Shown here piece by piece: positions 1 through 7,198 of a stretch of 16,289 nt of DNA (position 1 is the stretch's first letter; each line of letters starts with the position of its first letter). The stretch spans positions 1 through 16,289 of the forward strand of contig PLYG01000378.1 of the NCBI GenBank assembly GCA_003153335.1. The letters are read 5' to 3'. Source of the stretch: Betaproteobacteria bacterium. Lineage in GTDB: Bacteria; Pseudomonadota; Gammaproteobacteria; Burkholderiales; Casimicrobiaceae. Both the position numbers and the translations under genes were made by a program. The notes under the pieces are model-generated. The model had not been told where the DNA came from and ran no database searches. It worked only from the letters and a program-made list of their open reading frames with translations.

Positions 1-1
1 C

Positions 2-451
2 GGCGCCACCGGCTCCGGCAAGTCGTGGTTGGCCTGTGCACTGGCCCAGTACGCGTGTCGTCGCGGTAAGTCGGCGCTCTACCAGCGGGTGCCCCGGCTG
101 CAGGAAGAGTTGCGCATCCGGCACGGCAGCGGCGCTTTCGGCAAGTGGCTCGTGCAATTGGCGAAGATCGACGTGCTCCTCCTGGACGATTGGGGGATGG
201 GTGCCATCGACAGCGCGACCCGCTCCGATCTGCTGGAGATCATCGACGACCGCGCGGCGAGCAAGGCGACCATCATCACCAGTCAACTACCCATCGAGCA
301 CTGGCATGCCTGGATCGGCGACGCGACGATCGCCGACGCTATTCTGGACCGGATCATGCAACGCAATCACCGCTTCACGCTGACCGGCGACTCGCTCCGG
401 CCGGAGAAGCAAAAACCCGTCAAAAAGGAGAAAACTATCGACCCATCGTGA
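2..451 (+). CDS. istB: IstB-like ATP-binding protein, 5'-truncated by the window edge
   Basis: IstB is the AAA+ ATPase helper of IS21 transposition; it forms ATP-dependent oligomers on target DNA and recruits the IstA transposase. The visible frame is open from base 2 and begins at the Walker A motif GATGSGKS. A Walker B motif VLLLDDWGM follows, then the sensor region IITSQLPIEHW and the C-terminal stretch ILDRIMQRNHRFTLTGDSLR, all in the order and spacing of IstB. The C-terminus is a Lys-rich tail (KQKPVKKEK). Roughly the first 100 residues lie outside the window. What is visible looks intact, so the element may be active if its other half is. I see no sign of decay. Confidence 0.9.
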   Translation, partial: GATGSGKSWLACALAQYACRRGKSALYQRVPRLQEELRIRHGSGAFGKWLVQLAKIDVLLLDDWGMGAIDSATRSDLLEIIDDRAASKATIITSQLPIEHWHAWIGDATIADAILDRIMQRNHRFTLTGDSLRPEKQKPVKKEKTIDPS

Positions 452-488
452 CCGACCACCGTACAATTCAAGCGCGTAACACCACACC

Positions 489-974
489 ATGCGCAGCGGT
501 CACGATCAACCGGAATCGGCGGTCACGTTCGCCGGAATACGCATCAACAGCAAGCCCAGCAATGCAATTGCCGCAAGTGCCGCCGCTGGTGTAGTACCGA
601 TTGCCCTTTACCTTGGAACGTGGACCGACTGCGACGGGGCGGCCACGCCGTGGTTTGCCCAGATCGACCTGACGGACCAATTTCTCGCGCTGCTGACGCG
701 GTTGCGCGATAGCGTGGTGGCCAACGAACTGTTCTCGGTCAGCGTATTGTCCGGGATCGACTGGTACGACGAAGGCCCGGATGATTTCCATAGCATGGAA
801 TGCGACGAGCTTATCGTGCGCGCCACGGGATGGTTTTTCGCCGCGAGTCCACGGCACGCCACCTACGCCGTGGATACGACCTATCTGAACTTCGCGCAGA
901 TGGGGTCGTTGATCGATGCCGCGACTGCCGCCGGGAAGACCTATGCGGTCTGGGGTGCGAAGAGGCCGATCTGA
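489..974 (+). CDS. Hypothetical protein, 5' end replaced by the IS21 end
   Basis: The open frame starts at an ATG (489) that lies inside the IS21 terminal repeats. Residues 1-18 are therefore IS sequence, and the native protein starts around INSKPSN. No other in-frame start is seen before a GTG pair near 712. The remaining 140 or so residues look like a genuine globular soluble protein (LYLGTWTDCDG, FLALLTRLRDSVVANEL, IDWYDEGPDDF, ATGWFFAASPRHATYAVDTTYL) with normal high-GC codon use. I recognise no family, signal peptide or membrane segment. I infer that the insertion removed the original start and promoter and left a truncated gene, possibly still readable as an IS-initiated fusion. The next gene begins 64 bases downstream on the same strand. 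Confidence 0.5.
   Translation: MRSGHDQPESAVTFAGIRINSKPSNAIAASAAAGVVPIALYLGTWTDCDGAATPWFAQIDLTDQFLALLTRLRDSVVANELFSVSVLSGIDWYDEGPDDFHSMECDELIVRATGWFFAASPRHATYAVDTTYLNFAQMGSLIDAATAAGKTYAVWGAKRPI
496..540 (+). repeat. IS21 subterminal direct repeats, 2 x 22 bp
   Basis: Positions 496-517 and 519-540 are near-identical 22-mers, each starting GCGGTCACG and ending CCGGAAT plus one base, separated by a single base and differing only in the middle and at the last base. Such arrays near IS21 ends are transposase binding sites. They place the element border just downstream. Confidence 0.75.
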
Positions 975-1038
975 TCGCCAACGGCAACGTGCCCCAGCCG
1001 GCGATGGTGGATGCCGGTGCGGTAGCTGGAGCGGCAGC

Positions 1039-1533
1039 ATGACGCGCGGCCTGAATTTGCTGGACTTCCGTGTGCTGGTTACGGTGATGTCCGACCGCGT
1101 GCCGGACGAGGCCCTGATTCGGGAGGCAATCAGTGGCGGCCTGACGATTGCGAACGATGACGGGAACCTGACTCCGGAAGACGGCGAAGACGGCGAAGAC
1201 GGCGTGGGCGGTTGGACGGTGAGCCATGAGGGCACCTATCCGTATCCCGATGACGGACAGGCTCCGGAAACGGTGTCGCCACTGGATATGGCGGCGCTCA
1301 AACAGGCGGTGGAGGGGAGCCGCGACCTGACCCGTCGCACGCTCAGCGCGGCCCTCGATCTTGCGCAGAAGTCGGCGGGAAGTGATGGGTTGATCAAGTT
1401 GCTGGACCGAGCGCTGTTGAATCTGGCGGAAGCGGGGCGCTGCCACCGCTGCTCAGTCCTTCCGTTTCCGAATAGCTCAACCCGGAACCGGGAATGCCGA
1501 TCGTTGCCCACGTCCCGCGTGGTCCGATCGTGA
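1039..1533 (+). CDS. Hypothetical acidic protein, C-terminus doubtful
   Basis: The ATG follows a purine-rich stretch (TGGAGCGG) at ribosome-binding distance. About 130 residues read as normal coding sequence, with an acidic segment from three tandem 9-base units (EDGEDGEDG) and a C-terminal helical part (DLTRRTLSAALDLAQKSAG, IKLLDRALLNLAEAG). After about base 1437 the translation turns into a Ser/Arg/Cys-rich tail that is exactly antisense to the coding part of the DUF4236 gene on the other strand. The native protein therefore probably ended differently, and the last 30 residues are read-through into foreign DNA. No family is recognised. It may form an operon with the truncated gene upstream, since both face the same way with a short gap. 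Confidence 0.45.
   Translation: MTRGLNLLDFRVLVTVMSDRVPDEALIREAISGGLTIANDDGNLTPEDGEDGEDGVGGWTVSHEGTYPYPDDGQAPETVSPLDMAALKQAVEGSRDLTRRTLSAALDLAQKSAGSDGLIKLLDRALLNLAEAGRCHRCSVLPFPNSSTRNRECRSLPTSRVVRS
1177..1203 (+). repeat. Tandem 9-bp repeat, three copies
   Basis: GAAGACGGC is repeated three times without interruption and in frame, encoding EDG units. Copy number could change by slippage without breaking the frame. Confidence 0.85.
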
Positions 1534-1639
1534 ACCACGCGCCGCGCCGGCCGATGGACGTGCTCGCACCGATTTTGCTCAAGTTGATCCTGATGCCGGG
1601 CAGCACTTTGAAACTGCGGCGGAAGCGGAAAAAGCCCAT
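1394..1639 (-). CDS. DUF4236 domain protein
   Basis: The N-terminal 55 or so residues carry the DUF4236 pattern: MGFFRFRRSFKVLPGIRINL, then SKIGASTSIGRRGAWFTIG, then TWATIGIPGSGLSYSE. Regularly spaced Gly residues and short beta strands suggest a small beta-rich fold. The domain's function is not known; in many bacteria it precedes variable C-terminal regions. I chose the ATG at 1639 over a TTG six bases upstream because AGGA lies at good distance from it and because family members begin MGF. After the domain the sequence becomes low-complexity (GGSAPLPPDS) and overlaps the 3' end of the opposite-strand gene, so the C-terminus is probably truncated. Length 81 residues. Confidence 0.75.
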   Translation of the reverse strand: MGFFRFRRSFKVLPGIRINLSKIGASTSIGRRGAWFTIGPRGTWATIGIPGSGLSYSETEGLSSGGSAPLPPDSTALGPAT

Positions 1640-1839
1640 GTGCAAATCCTAGCACGGACCCGGCGCGATCAACCGCGAGTGCTCGCGGCCGGCACCATGC
1701 TGCAGGATGGCGAAGGCGTCGGTTGACTCGGCATTGCACAATGGTGTCCAGAATGAATTTCCCACTTTCCGGTAAAGACTGGGCTGATAACGATCGAATA
1801 ATCCCACTGAGCAAAATTAGTGCGGATAAGGGCGTTATG

Positions 1840-1885
1840 TTAAATTGGTGTTTACCGCTTTTATATAAGTGTACGCATAAACACT
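1840..1885 (+). promoter_or_regulatory. Candidate promoter with small inverted repeat
   Basis: In a notably AT-rich stretch, TATATA (1862-1867) is a plausible -10 box, with a weak -35 TTAAAT (1840-1845) 16 bases upstream. Just downstream AGTGT and ACACT (1868-1872, 1881-1885) form a 5-bp inverted repeat that could be an operator for the regulator encoded at 1939. This is pattern reading only. Confidence 0.3.
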
Positions 1886-1938
1886 GTCCTTTTAAGAAAA
1901 CATGGTTGGAATTGTGGTCTCCCGCGCGCGCGGCCAAC

Positions 1939-2166
1939 ATGAACCCGGATGAATTCAAGGCAGCACTCAAGGTCCTGGGCTGGAATCAGTCTGAATTCGG
2001 CCGCAAGGCCGGGCTCACGCCGGCCACGGTGTCACGGTACGCGACTGGAGAAAATGAAATTCCGGCATGGGTCGAAAAGTATCTCGGGCTCACTGCGGAG
2101 TTGAAGCGACTGTATGCCGAATACGTCGCACCGGAGCCCCGCACCAGCAAACCGAATGATCCGTAA
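1939..2166 (+). CDS. Small Cro/C1-type (XRE) helix-turn-helix regulator
   Basis: A 75-residue DNA-binding protein. It opens MNPDEFKAALKVLGWNQSEF and continues through GRKAGLTPATVSRYATGENE, matching the XRE/Cro helix-turn-helix (Q-S-E-F-G-R-K-A-G-L-T-P-A-T-V-S-R-Y). The following EIPAWVEKYLGLTAELKRLY completes the helical bundle. The frame is open further upstream to 1723, but those 72 codons are AT-rich, lack domain character and contain the candidate promoter, so I take the internal ATG as the start. No good Shine-Dalgarno is visible. The protein consists almost only of the DNA-binding domain, as in phage or island repressors and antitoxins. Its partner is not obvious; the gene at 2306 is 139 bases downstream on the same strand. 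Confidence 0.75.
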   Translation: MNPDEFKAALKVLGWNQSEFGRKAGLTPATVSRYATGENEIPAWVEKYLGLTAELKRLYAEYVAPEPRTSKPNDP

Positions 2167-2305
2167 CCGGCGGCACCGAACAAGGAGGGCGAACGCCGAC
2201 CGATTTTGCATTGTGGGGCTCGAATCCGACGGCATATTCCGGACCAGCGTGACTTGCACCGGCCAGTGATTGTAGCGATGATGAACCATTAGTGGGAACG
2301 ACGTA

Positions 2306-3472
2306 ATGGGCATCTTTGACAAGCTCAAGAGATTGATTTTCGCAGCAAGGGCTGAGCCTTTGGAGCCAGACCCCATGCGGGCAGTACCGCCCGCAGGCGA
2401 GTCCCTGTTTCAGGAGGTCGCTATCATCGGGCCGGTGCCGCAGGACCAGCCGCAACAGTTCCTGCAAACGGCGTCACGACCGACACCGCAGACGTGGCCG
2501 AACGGTGACGCGCGAACGCTGCTGAAGGAAGCCACCGCGCTCAAGCGCGCAAAGCGCTACGACGAGGCGGTCGCGATGCTGCGTCGGGCCTACCAGACGC
2601 CTACCGAATACCCGATGATGATCGAGGAGCGATTGCGGCTGCCGATGTATCTGCAGCTTGCAGGCAAAAACGATGAGGGATGGGACGAGCTAAACCGCCT
2701 AAATGTTCGGTACGTTGACCAATTCTCACAACCAATAATAGCCAACCAGATGAGGGTTTTTCTTCGAAAAGAGAATAACGAAACTGGATCGAATCCTGTG
2801 AGAATCATTTTGCGAGGTGACGATGACAAGCCGCGGGAGGTGGTTTCGGAGCCTAGAAGTGTAACCATGGGAGAGTTACAAAATTCGACGATACCGAGCT
2901 GGATGGCTGACGTGTGTAGTGGGTTAAGATTTAGCGCAACCATGCAACTCCGCACACCCCTGCGGGTTTTGTTGCGGCATGGTGAAATTCATAGGGACAT
3001 GACTAAGCAACCGCCAAATATCGCTTCGGAGATGTGGGAGGGTATGTGGGTTCCTGATCTCAAGCCGTGCCCCGGAATGCCCCCGTTTCCGATAGGCAAG
3101 TGTGCATCGGATGTTGGCCCAATAACGCCGGAGGATTACTTGCCGTTTCTCATTGCTGTGCGCAGAATTGTTGAAGCCCATGACACTATCGGGCATCGAA
3201 TCGAAAAACTACGAGAGATGCCAATAGTGACTGACTGGCAAGAATTTGTGAGTAAACATCGCGGGATAGATGGGATTATCCAAATGTTCTTTCCAAAATT
3301 TATGATTCTCGCTACTGGTTTAGATACGCCGAACCGCATTGCAGCCGCATCCGATGAGACGCTATTGGCTATCAAGGGTATTGGGCCAGCAAAGCTGAAA
3401 GCAATACGTGAGCGCTGCGCTTCCATAACGGGGAATCGCGACGCGGATAGAGTTGAGAATGTGATTACGTAA
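2306..3472 (+). CDS. TPR-like / helix-hairpin-helix protein, mosaic composition
   Basis: 388 residues, soluble, no signal peptide. The N-terminus is a short amphipathic stretch (MGIFDKLKRLIF) and a Pro-rich linker. Residues 68-130 resemble a helical TPR pair (ARTLLKEATALKRAKRYDEA, then AVAMLRRAYQTP). The middle part (about 165-330) is unfamiliar. Residues 340-372 form a helix-hairpin-helix motif (TPNRIAAASDETLLAIKGIG, then PAKLKAIRERC), which usually contacts DNA backbone without sequence specificity. Base composition changes inside the gene: 2461-2520 is about 68% GC by my count, whereas 3241-3300 is about 35%. The break lies near 2690, at the end of the TPR-like part. This suggests a native or older N-terminal module joined to a foreign C-terminal module. 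Function unknown; a DNA-associated role is inferred only from the HhH. Confidence 0.7.
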   Translation: MGIFDKLKRLIFAARAEPLEPDPMRAVPPAGESLFQEVAIIGPVPQDQPQQFLQTASRPTPQTWPNGDARTLLKEATALKRAKRYDEAVAMLRRAYQTPTEYPMMIEERLRLPMYLQLAGKNDEGWDELNRLNVRYVDQFSQPIIANQMRVFLRKENNETGSNPVRIILRGDDDKPREVVSEPRSVTMGELQNSTIPSWMADVCSGLRFSATMQLRTPLRVLLRHGEIHRDMTKQPPNIASEMWEGMWVPDLKPCPGMPPFPIGKCASDVGPITPEDYLPFLIAVRRIVEAHDTIGHRIEKLREMPIVTDWQEFVSKHRGIDGIIQMFFPKFMILATGLDTPNRIAAASDETLLAIKGIGPAKLKAIRERCASITGNRDADRVENVIT

Positions 3473-3483
3473 TGCTGCGACCG

Positions 3484-3506
3484 CGTAGGAATGCGCAGGA
3501 GCAATT
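3484..3506. repeat. 23-bp direct repeat, copy A
   Basis: Matches 4163-4185 at 21 of 23 positions (core CGTAGGAAT, CGCAGGAGC, ATT; differences at the 10th and 20th base). The copies flank the lipoprotein gene in direct orientation 679 bases apart. Confidence 0.6.
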
Positions 3507-3565
3507 ATTTCGACCGAGATAGGTCAACGTGTCCGGATTCATTGCGCGGCGCTGACCCTTCGCTA

Positions 3566-4075
3566 CTACGGGCGCGGCGCGCGCTGGTAGCTATAGGCAA
3601 TGGAGATATCCGATGATGCTAGCGACGACAGCACAGATGCCGGGTCCGTGCCATTCTCCGATTCGGAATGAATACCCAGCCGCTTACCTGTTTCGCAATC
3701 TTCGACAGTCGTATTGATGGTGACTCGGACTTCATCGGTTTTCGTGGCGGTCGGCCGAAAGATCCAATACGACAACTTTGTGACGTCGCTCATCGCCACG
3801 CCGGTGATGTCTTGGGTGACCTTCATGGTTCTCGGGCCACACGCCGGCACCACGCGCAAATCGCCCTGTTTGGCGACCTCTGTTTGGCTGAATTCGGTCT
3901 GTCGCGTGCTCATGACGCGAATGAATTCTTTTTCGATCGATTGCGGCACCAGCAACACGTTTTCGCTCATGGTGACCAGCACGATGTTGTCGTACAGCTT
4001 CGGGCCAGGTGGGCCCCGGAATGTCGCGCAAGCAGACAGCAGCAACAGACCCGCCATGATGGAGAGCGTTTTCAT
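3566..4075 (-). CDS. Lipoprotein of unknown function
   Basis: 169 residues. The N-terminus MKTLSIMAGLLLLSACATF is a lipoprotein signal with lipobox LSAC, so Cys16 should be lipidated and the mature protein anchored to a membrane, probably the outer membrane as the +2 residue is Ala. An excellent ribosome-binding site (GAGGAGG) lies about 6 bases upstream of the ATG. The mature part has alternating strands (NIVLVTMSENVLLVP, DEVRVTINTTVEDCETGKRL) and two Cys residues (CGPR, DCETG) that could form a disulfide. No family is recognised. It is a lone gene on the reverse strand, convergent with the mosaic gene before it and bracketed by a direct repeat, so it may have arrived as a small cassette. 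Confidence 0.8.
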   Translation of the reverse strand: MKTLSIMAGLLLLSACATFRGPPGPKLYDNIVLVTMSENVLLVPQSIEKEFIRVMSTRQTEFSQTEVAKQGDLRVVPACGPRTMKVTQDITGVAMSDVTKLSYWIFRPTATKTDEVRVTINTTVEDCETGKRLGIHSESENGTDPASVLSSLASSDISIAYSYQRAPRP

Positions 4076-4162
4076 GATTCCTCCTCGTAATGCGGCGATG
4101 ATCCGCTTGTATCAGCGCGGTAGCAAGCTCATCGCGTCGCGCTGGGCGCTCGGCTCCGGCCT

Positions 4163-4185
4163 CGTAGGAATACGCAGGAGCGATT
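4163..4185. repeat. 23-bp direct repeat, copy B
   Basis: Partner of 3484-3506. The inner GGAATACGCA is also the terminal decamer of the IS21 end at 534-543, which may be chance or may point to old IS-end debris. Confidence 0.55.
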
Positions 4186-4401
4186 CTGCAGGGGGTCGGG
4201 CTACCTTGGCATACCCTGGAATGCGAGCGTGCGCTGGCGGCGGCTTCCTCGTTGCGGGCTTCTTCGCCGATCTTGGGTTATTCACGATGTCCGAAACCCA
4301 CCGATTAGCGCGCCAATCCCGATGCGGAAACAACTGACTGGAGAGCCCGTCGCGGGAAAACCGCACACCGGGTTCGGAGGGAGGGGACGGCGGTCGTCGT
4401 T
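4186..4401. other. Region without a convincing gene
   Basis: Between the lipoprotein start (4075) and the small reverse ORF at 4402 there are about 325 bases. Open frames exist on both strands but are Arg/Pro/Ser-rich with no ribosome-binding sites or family features. The only structure I see is repeat copy B at its left edge. Confidence 0.5.
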
Positions 4402-4409
4402 CCCTACCC

Positions 4410-4654
4410 CTATCCGACGACCCACTCCAGCCAGTCGCTTTGCTCCATTGCGGACATTGTTGTGGGAGGCAGCTGCGGAGAGCAACCACCCGGCCTGGGA
4501 CCACCCTCCCGCCGGCACCAGCGGTTGAATTCGATCAGCGCATCACCTAATGAGTCTCGCCCTGGGTACGCTTGGGTGAGCCACTGCAGCGAACGCATGA
4601 TCTTGGGTTCGGACGTGGCCCAGTCCGGCTGTTGCGCGTAGGCGAACGGCAACA
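4410..4654 (-). CDS. Small hypothetical protein
   Basis: From the ATG at 4654 this frame gives about 80 residues that read like real protein: MLPFAYAQQPDWATSEPKIM, then RSLQWLTQAYPGRDSLGDAL and IEFNRWCRREGG, ending in EQSDWLEWVVG. Third codon positions are mostly G or C, as expected here. The frame continues open upstream to 4982, but that part crosses the promoter and start of the divergent gene and looks non-coding; the start may nevertheless lie somewhat further upstream, since no Shine-Dalgarno precedes the chosen ATG. Trp-rich and soluble, no family recognised. It might also be the 3' remnant of a longer gene. Confidence 0.4.
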
Positions 4655-4901
4655 TGCAGAGGTTCTTGGGGACTAGACGGCGAAAACTGATATTGACTAC
4701 GCCTAAGCGACCCAGGATACTCGGGCATGGGCCATTGAATTGCCTATCCGTCGAGAGAGATGTGATGACGGCTGCAAATGATCCGATCGCCGTTCCCAAC
4801 GGTTTGGGTGACGGCGGTACGTCGATGGAGGTTCGGCTCGCGTGGAACGACTCGCGAACGTTCAGGGCCGTACCAGGGCCGACAAGGTGTGGAGGCTGTA
4901 C

Positions 4902-6152
4902 ATGCAGACCGACGAGCAAATCAGAAGGCGAGCCACGAACAAGATCATCATCGCGGTCGTCTGGGCATTCGCGTGTATGCACTTTGTCTCACGCGTATCG
5001 GCGCAGACGTTCTATCGAGTTGATACCTACACCCAGCCGTACCAGACAGATAGTGGGTATTACCCCGGCTCGATACAGATAGCGTATACAGGCACGATAC
5101 AGTTTCAATGTGGATATACCAGCCCACCAATTCCAGTATTCGAGTGCTGGAACGCTTACCCGAGCGGCTCAAACCTTACTCTGACCGTTAGCACCCGGCC
5201 CGGTTACGACACCGACCGCTTCCATTCGACGGGATGCGACTCCGTGCAATCGTATTGCAAATGGAAGTTCGACCAATGGTCTGGTGATTGCTCAGGCACA
5301 TCTGCGACCTGTGTGTTGACAATCAATGGGCCGAAGAAAGTGTTCGCGGAGTTCAAGATTCTCCCCGTCGATCCGGGGCCGCCGACGGCGGTGGCACTGA
5401 CGGCGCTTAACGCAGGCACGTCAATTTCATTCCAGCCGGCGCGGCTCGGTACTGGAACTTTCATCAAGTATTTCGCCGTCTGTGACGGTCCAGATGGAAA
5501 AACGGTTGCCATGGGCATGGGTGACAAGTCGCCGATCGTCATAAACGGCCTACTGAATGGTGTTCGCTACTCGTGCGGTGTCGCAACGAACACATCGGTA
5601 GGCGAAAGCGACGTGATGAAGTCCGTATTTACGGTCGTTCCGTCGAGCACATCACCGAATCCCCCGGTACCCGTCACGGAGTTTTACAACAGCTCGTCCG
5701 ATACGTATTTCATGACGGCCGGCACGACCGAAGCAGTGAGTGTGTTTCGTGGATCCGCCGGTTCGGAGTGGCGGCTGACCGGCGCGACCTTCAACGTTGG
5801 TGGGAACGCAACAACCCCGGTCTGCAGGTTTTACGGCAGCGTGTCGCCGGGGCCAAACTCGCACTTTTATACCGCGGACGCGGGGGAGTGCGCGTATCTA
5901 AAGCAGCTGCAAACGATGATTCCTGCTACGGAGCCTCGATGGAACTTCGAGGGCTTGGACTTCTATACGACAGTACCCACGAATGGCTCGTGTCCAGGCA
6001 GCATGATCCCAATCTATCGCGCTTACAACCGTGGCGATGTGCGCGGTCTACCCTCGAATCACAGATTTGGAACCTCCGCGGCCGCACTCGAGGTGATAGC
6101 GCGCGGCTGGAGGGACGAAGGAATCGTTATGTGCGCACCGACGGGTAACTGA
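4902..6152 (+). CDS. Secreted InlB-repeat / fibronectin III / DUF5648 protein
   Basis: 416 residues. The ATG at 4902 has a strong GGAGG seven bases upstream and is preferred to an ATG 60 bases earlier. Residues 1-34 form a signal peptide with hydrophobic core IIIAVVWAFACMHFV and cleavage after VSA. About 70-135 is a Cys-containing InlB-like bacterial repeat (WKFDQWSGDCSGTSATCVLT, then INGPKKVFAEF). About 140-235 is fibronectin type III-like (PGPPTAVALTALNAG, RYSCGVATNTSVGES). About 245-414 matches DUF5648: VTEFYNSSSDTYFMTAG, VCRFYGSVSPGPNSHFYTAD, IPIYRAYN, NHRFGTSAAALEVIARGW. DUF5648 is usually found at the end of exported Burkholderiales and Xanthomonadales proteins, often with peptidase or adhesin parts. 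Here no enzyme domain is present, so a surface-binding or adhesion role is an inference. Several Cys pairs suggest disulfides. Confidence 0.85.
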   Translation: MQTDEQIRRRATNKIIIAVVWAFACMHFVSRVSAQTFYRVDTYTQPYQTDSGYYPGSIQIAYTGTIQFQCGYTSPPIPVFECWNAYPSGSNLTLTVSTRPGYDTDRFHSTGCDSVQSYCKWKFDQWSGDCSGTSATCVLTINGPKKVFAEFKILPVDPGPPTAVALTALNAGTSISFQPARLGTGTFIKYFAVCDGPDGKTVAMGMGDKSPIVINGLLNGVRYSCGVATNTSVGESDVMKSVFTVVPSSTSPNPPVPVTEFYNSSSDTYFMTAGTTEAVSVFRGSAGSEWRLTGATFNVGGNATTPVCRFYGSVSPGPNSHFYTADAGECAYLKQLQTMIPATEPRWNFEGLDFYTTVPTNGSCPGSMIPIYRAYNRGDVRGLPSNHRFGTSAAALEVIARGWRDEGIVMCAPTGN

Positions 6153-6558
6153 CCCGCGCTGCAGCGCAAAATCCGTGTTCGATCGAGGCAACCGAAAGGC
6201 GGTCGGAGCTACTGTCACGGGAATGGCATTGCGTGCCACGCGTCCGCCGTGGGCAATACCCACGCAATCAAGGCGTCATAACCGTTCCTCGAAGTGGAGG
6301 TCGACGCACTCGGCTCCCGGCAAGTCTCCTGCCCGCAACAATAGAGGGGGGGAGTCAGACGCTTTCGGCGCTTCCGGGTCATAAAAGGCCGCACCCGGCG
6401 GATTGACCGTCCGCCGACGCTTAGCGACTCCTTCCCATCCCCACGACGCCAGCGTTGGCTATTAGCGCGAAGGCGCTACAGTATTCAACGAGAATCGAGT
6501 CTGCGGGGGGTCGCCGGCCGGGTAATCCGGGGCTTTATCAAAAACGAAGGAATCCCTC
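6153..6558. other. Intergenic region with hairpins
   Basis: I find no credible gene here. Two perfect inverted repeats stand out: CGGCGGA/TCCGCCG (6396-6402, 6410-6416, 7-base loop) and TAGCGC/GCGCTA (6463-6468, 6473-6478, 4-base loop). Neither is followed by a T run, so they are not classical intrinsic terminators. The second lies in a candidate promoter, listed separately. Confidence 0.5.
6455..6482 (+). promoter_or_regulatory. Candidate promoter with palindromic operator in the spacer
   Basis: TTGGCT (6455-6460) and TACAGT (6477-6482) are separated by 16 bases. The spacer is filled by the palindrome TAGCGCGAAGGCGCTA (6463-6478). It lies 76 bases upstream of the first gene of the small operon, and this geometry would suit repressor control. 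Confidence 0.35.
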
Positions 6559-6858
6559 ATGAACACCAATACCGACAGTGGCATCCCGTCTACCGCAACT
6601 CCCGTGGCGTCCGTGACGCAACAACAGGCGCCAGCCGAATTGGCGGCGCTGGTGGCGCAGTGGGAAGGGGGAGTGACGCGCACTGCGAGTTACCAGAAGG
6701 ATCAGGGCGAAACGCTCGTGCACGTCGCGCTCACCGCGCGGGGCACCTACTGGGTCCTGCGCTATTTTCAGATCGGCGGGAAGTGGATGGTCAGTGCCGA
6801 TGCGTCGGACACCGATCTCAAGGGCGTGCTCAAGGCGCTCGAAATCACCTTTTGTTGA
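6559..6858 (+). CDS. Small hypothetical protein
   Basis: 99 residues. The ATG has an AAGGAA ribosome-binding site at good distance. Residues 1-30 are Thr/Ala/Gln-rich and probably disordered. The rest looks like a compact domain with strands and a final helix (GETLVHVALTARGTYWVLRY, WMVSADASDTDLKGVLKALE). No signal peptide or catalytic motif is visible and I do not recognise the family. It is the first of a run of same-strand small genes ahead of the helicase, and shares with them high-GC codon use typical of the window. Confidence 0.65.
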   Translation: MNTNTDSGIPSTATPVASVTQQQAPAELAALVAQWEGGVTRTASYQKDQGETLVHVALTARGTYWVLRYFQIGGKWMVSADASDTDLKGVLKALEITFC

Positions 6859-6928
6859 CCGGTGGCGTGGTGGTTCGGCACTGGTTTTCTATCCGCAGTA
6901 GCAGGTTGGATCAGCTTCGGGACGTGCG

Positions 6929-7198
6929 ATGAAAGTTGCAGCCGGCATCAGTCGTGGGGGCAAGGACGCGGCGATCCGCCGGTTCGTAGCCACCTACAGT
7001 CCGTATTCCTATTACGCCATCCTGCCGGAGGCCGACCGGTTGGCCTTGCGCGAAGCGCTGCGCGCCGATCTGGCGGAGGGTACGTTTACCGCCCCGCCGC
7101 TGCTGCAGAAGGCGCGTGACGGTTACGTGGTGATCCCGATTGTGCGGCCCACAGCCGCTGCGCTGACGCAAATGCTGCAAGAGGGGAGCAGGTTTTGA
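6929..7198 (+). CDS. Small hypothetical protein
   Basis: 89 residues, opening MKVAAGISRGGKDAAIRRFV. A helical middle (EADRLALREALRADLAEGTF) is followed by VVIPIVRPTAAALTQMLQEG. Basic N-terminus, no signal or membrane segment, no family recognised. The Shine-Dalgarno is weak (GGGACG). In another frame, 6862-6930 encodes a hydrophobic run (AWWFGTGFLSAVAGWISFG), so the gene order here could be a little different from what I list. The stop codon overlaps the start of a 23-codon ORF. Confidence 0.6.
   Translation: MKVAAGISRGGKDAAIRRFVATYSPYSYYAILPEADRLALREALRADLAEGTFTAPPLLQKARDGYVVIPIVRPTAAALTQMLQEGSRF

Larger units (their letters stand above)
1..543 (+). mobile_element. IS21-family insertion sequence, right-hand part
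   Basis: The window opens inside an IS21-type element: the 3' part of its istB helper gene is followed by about 90 non-coding bases and then paired 22-bp direct repeats that run into the terminal GGAATACGCA. The reverse complement of this end, TGCGTATTCCGG, looks like the tip of many proteobacterial IS21 elements. I put the border near 543; without the left end the exact base is uncertain. The istA transposase gene would lie upstream of the window. Confidence 0.75.

Noticed and set aside
468..1235. 255-codon reverse-strand open frame
   Set aside because: Crosses the IS21 border and two forward genes; Arg/Pro/Ser-rich shadow.
4112..4504. Reverse-strand open frame between the lipoprotein and the small reverse ORF
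   Set aside because: No ribosome-binding site, basic Pro-rich sequence, no family features.
6862..7119. Alternative frame with a hydrophobic N-terminus (AWWFGTGFLSAVAGWISFG)
   Set aside because: Only the first 25 codons look protein-like; the remainder is a shadow of the 6929-7198 gene.
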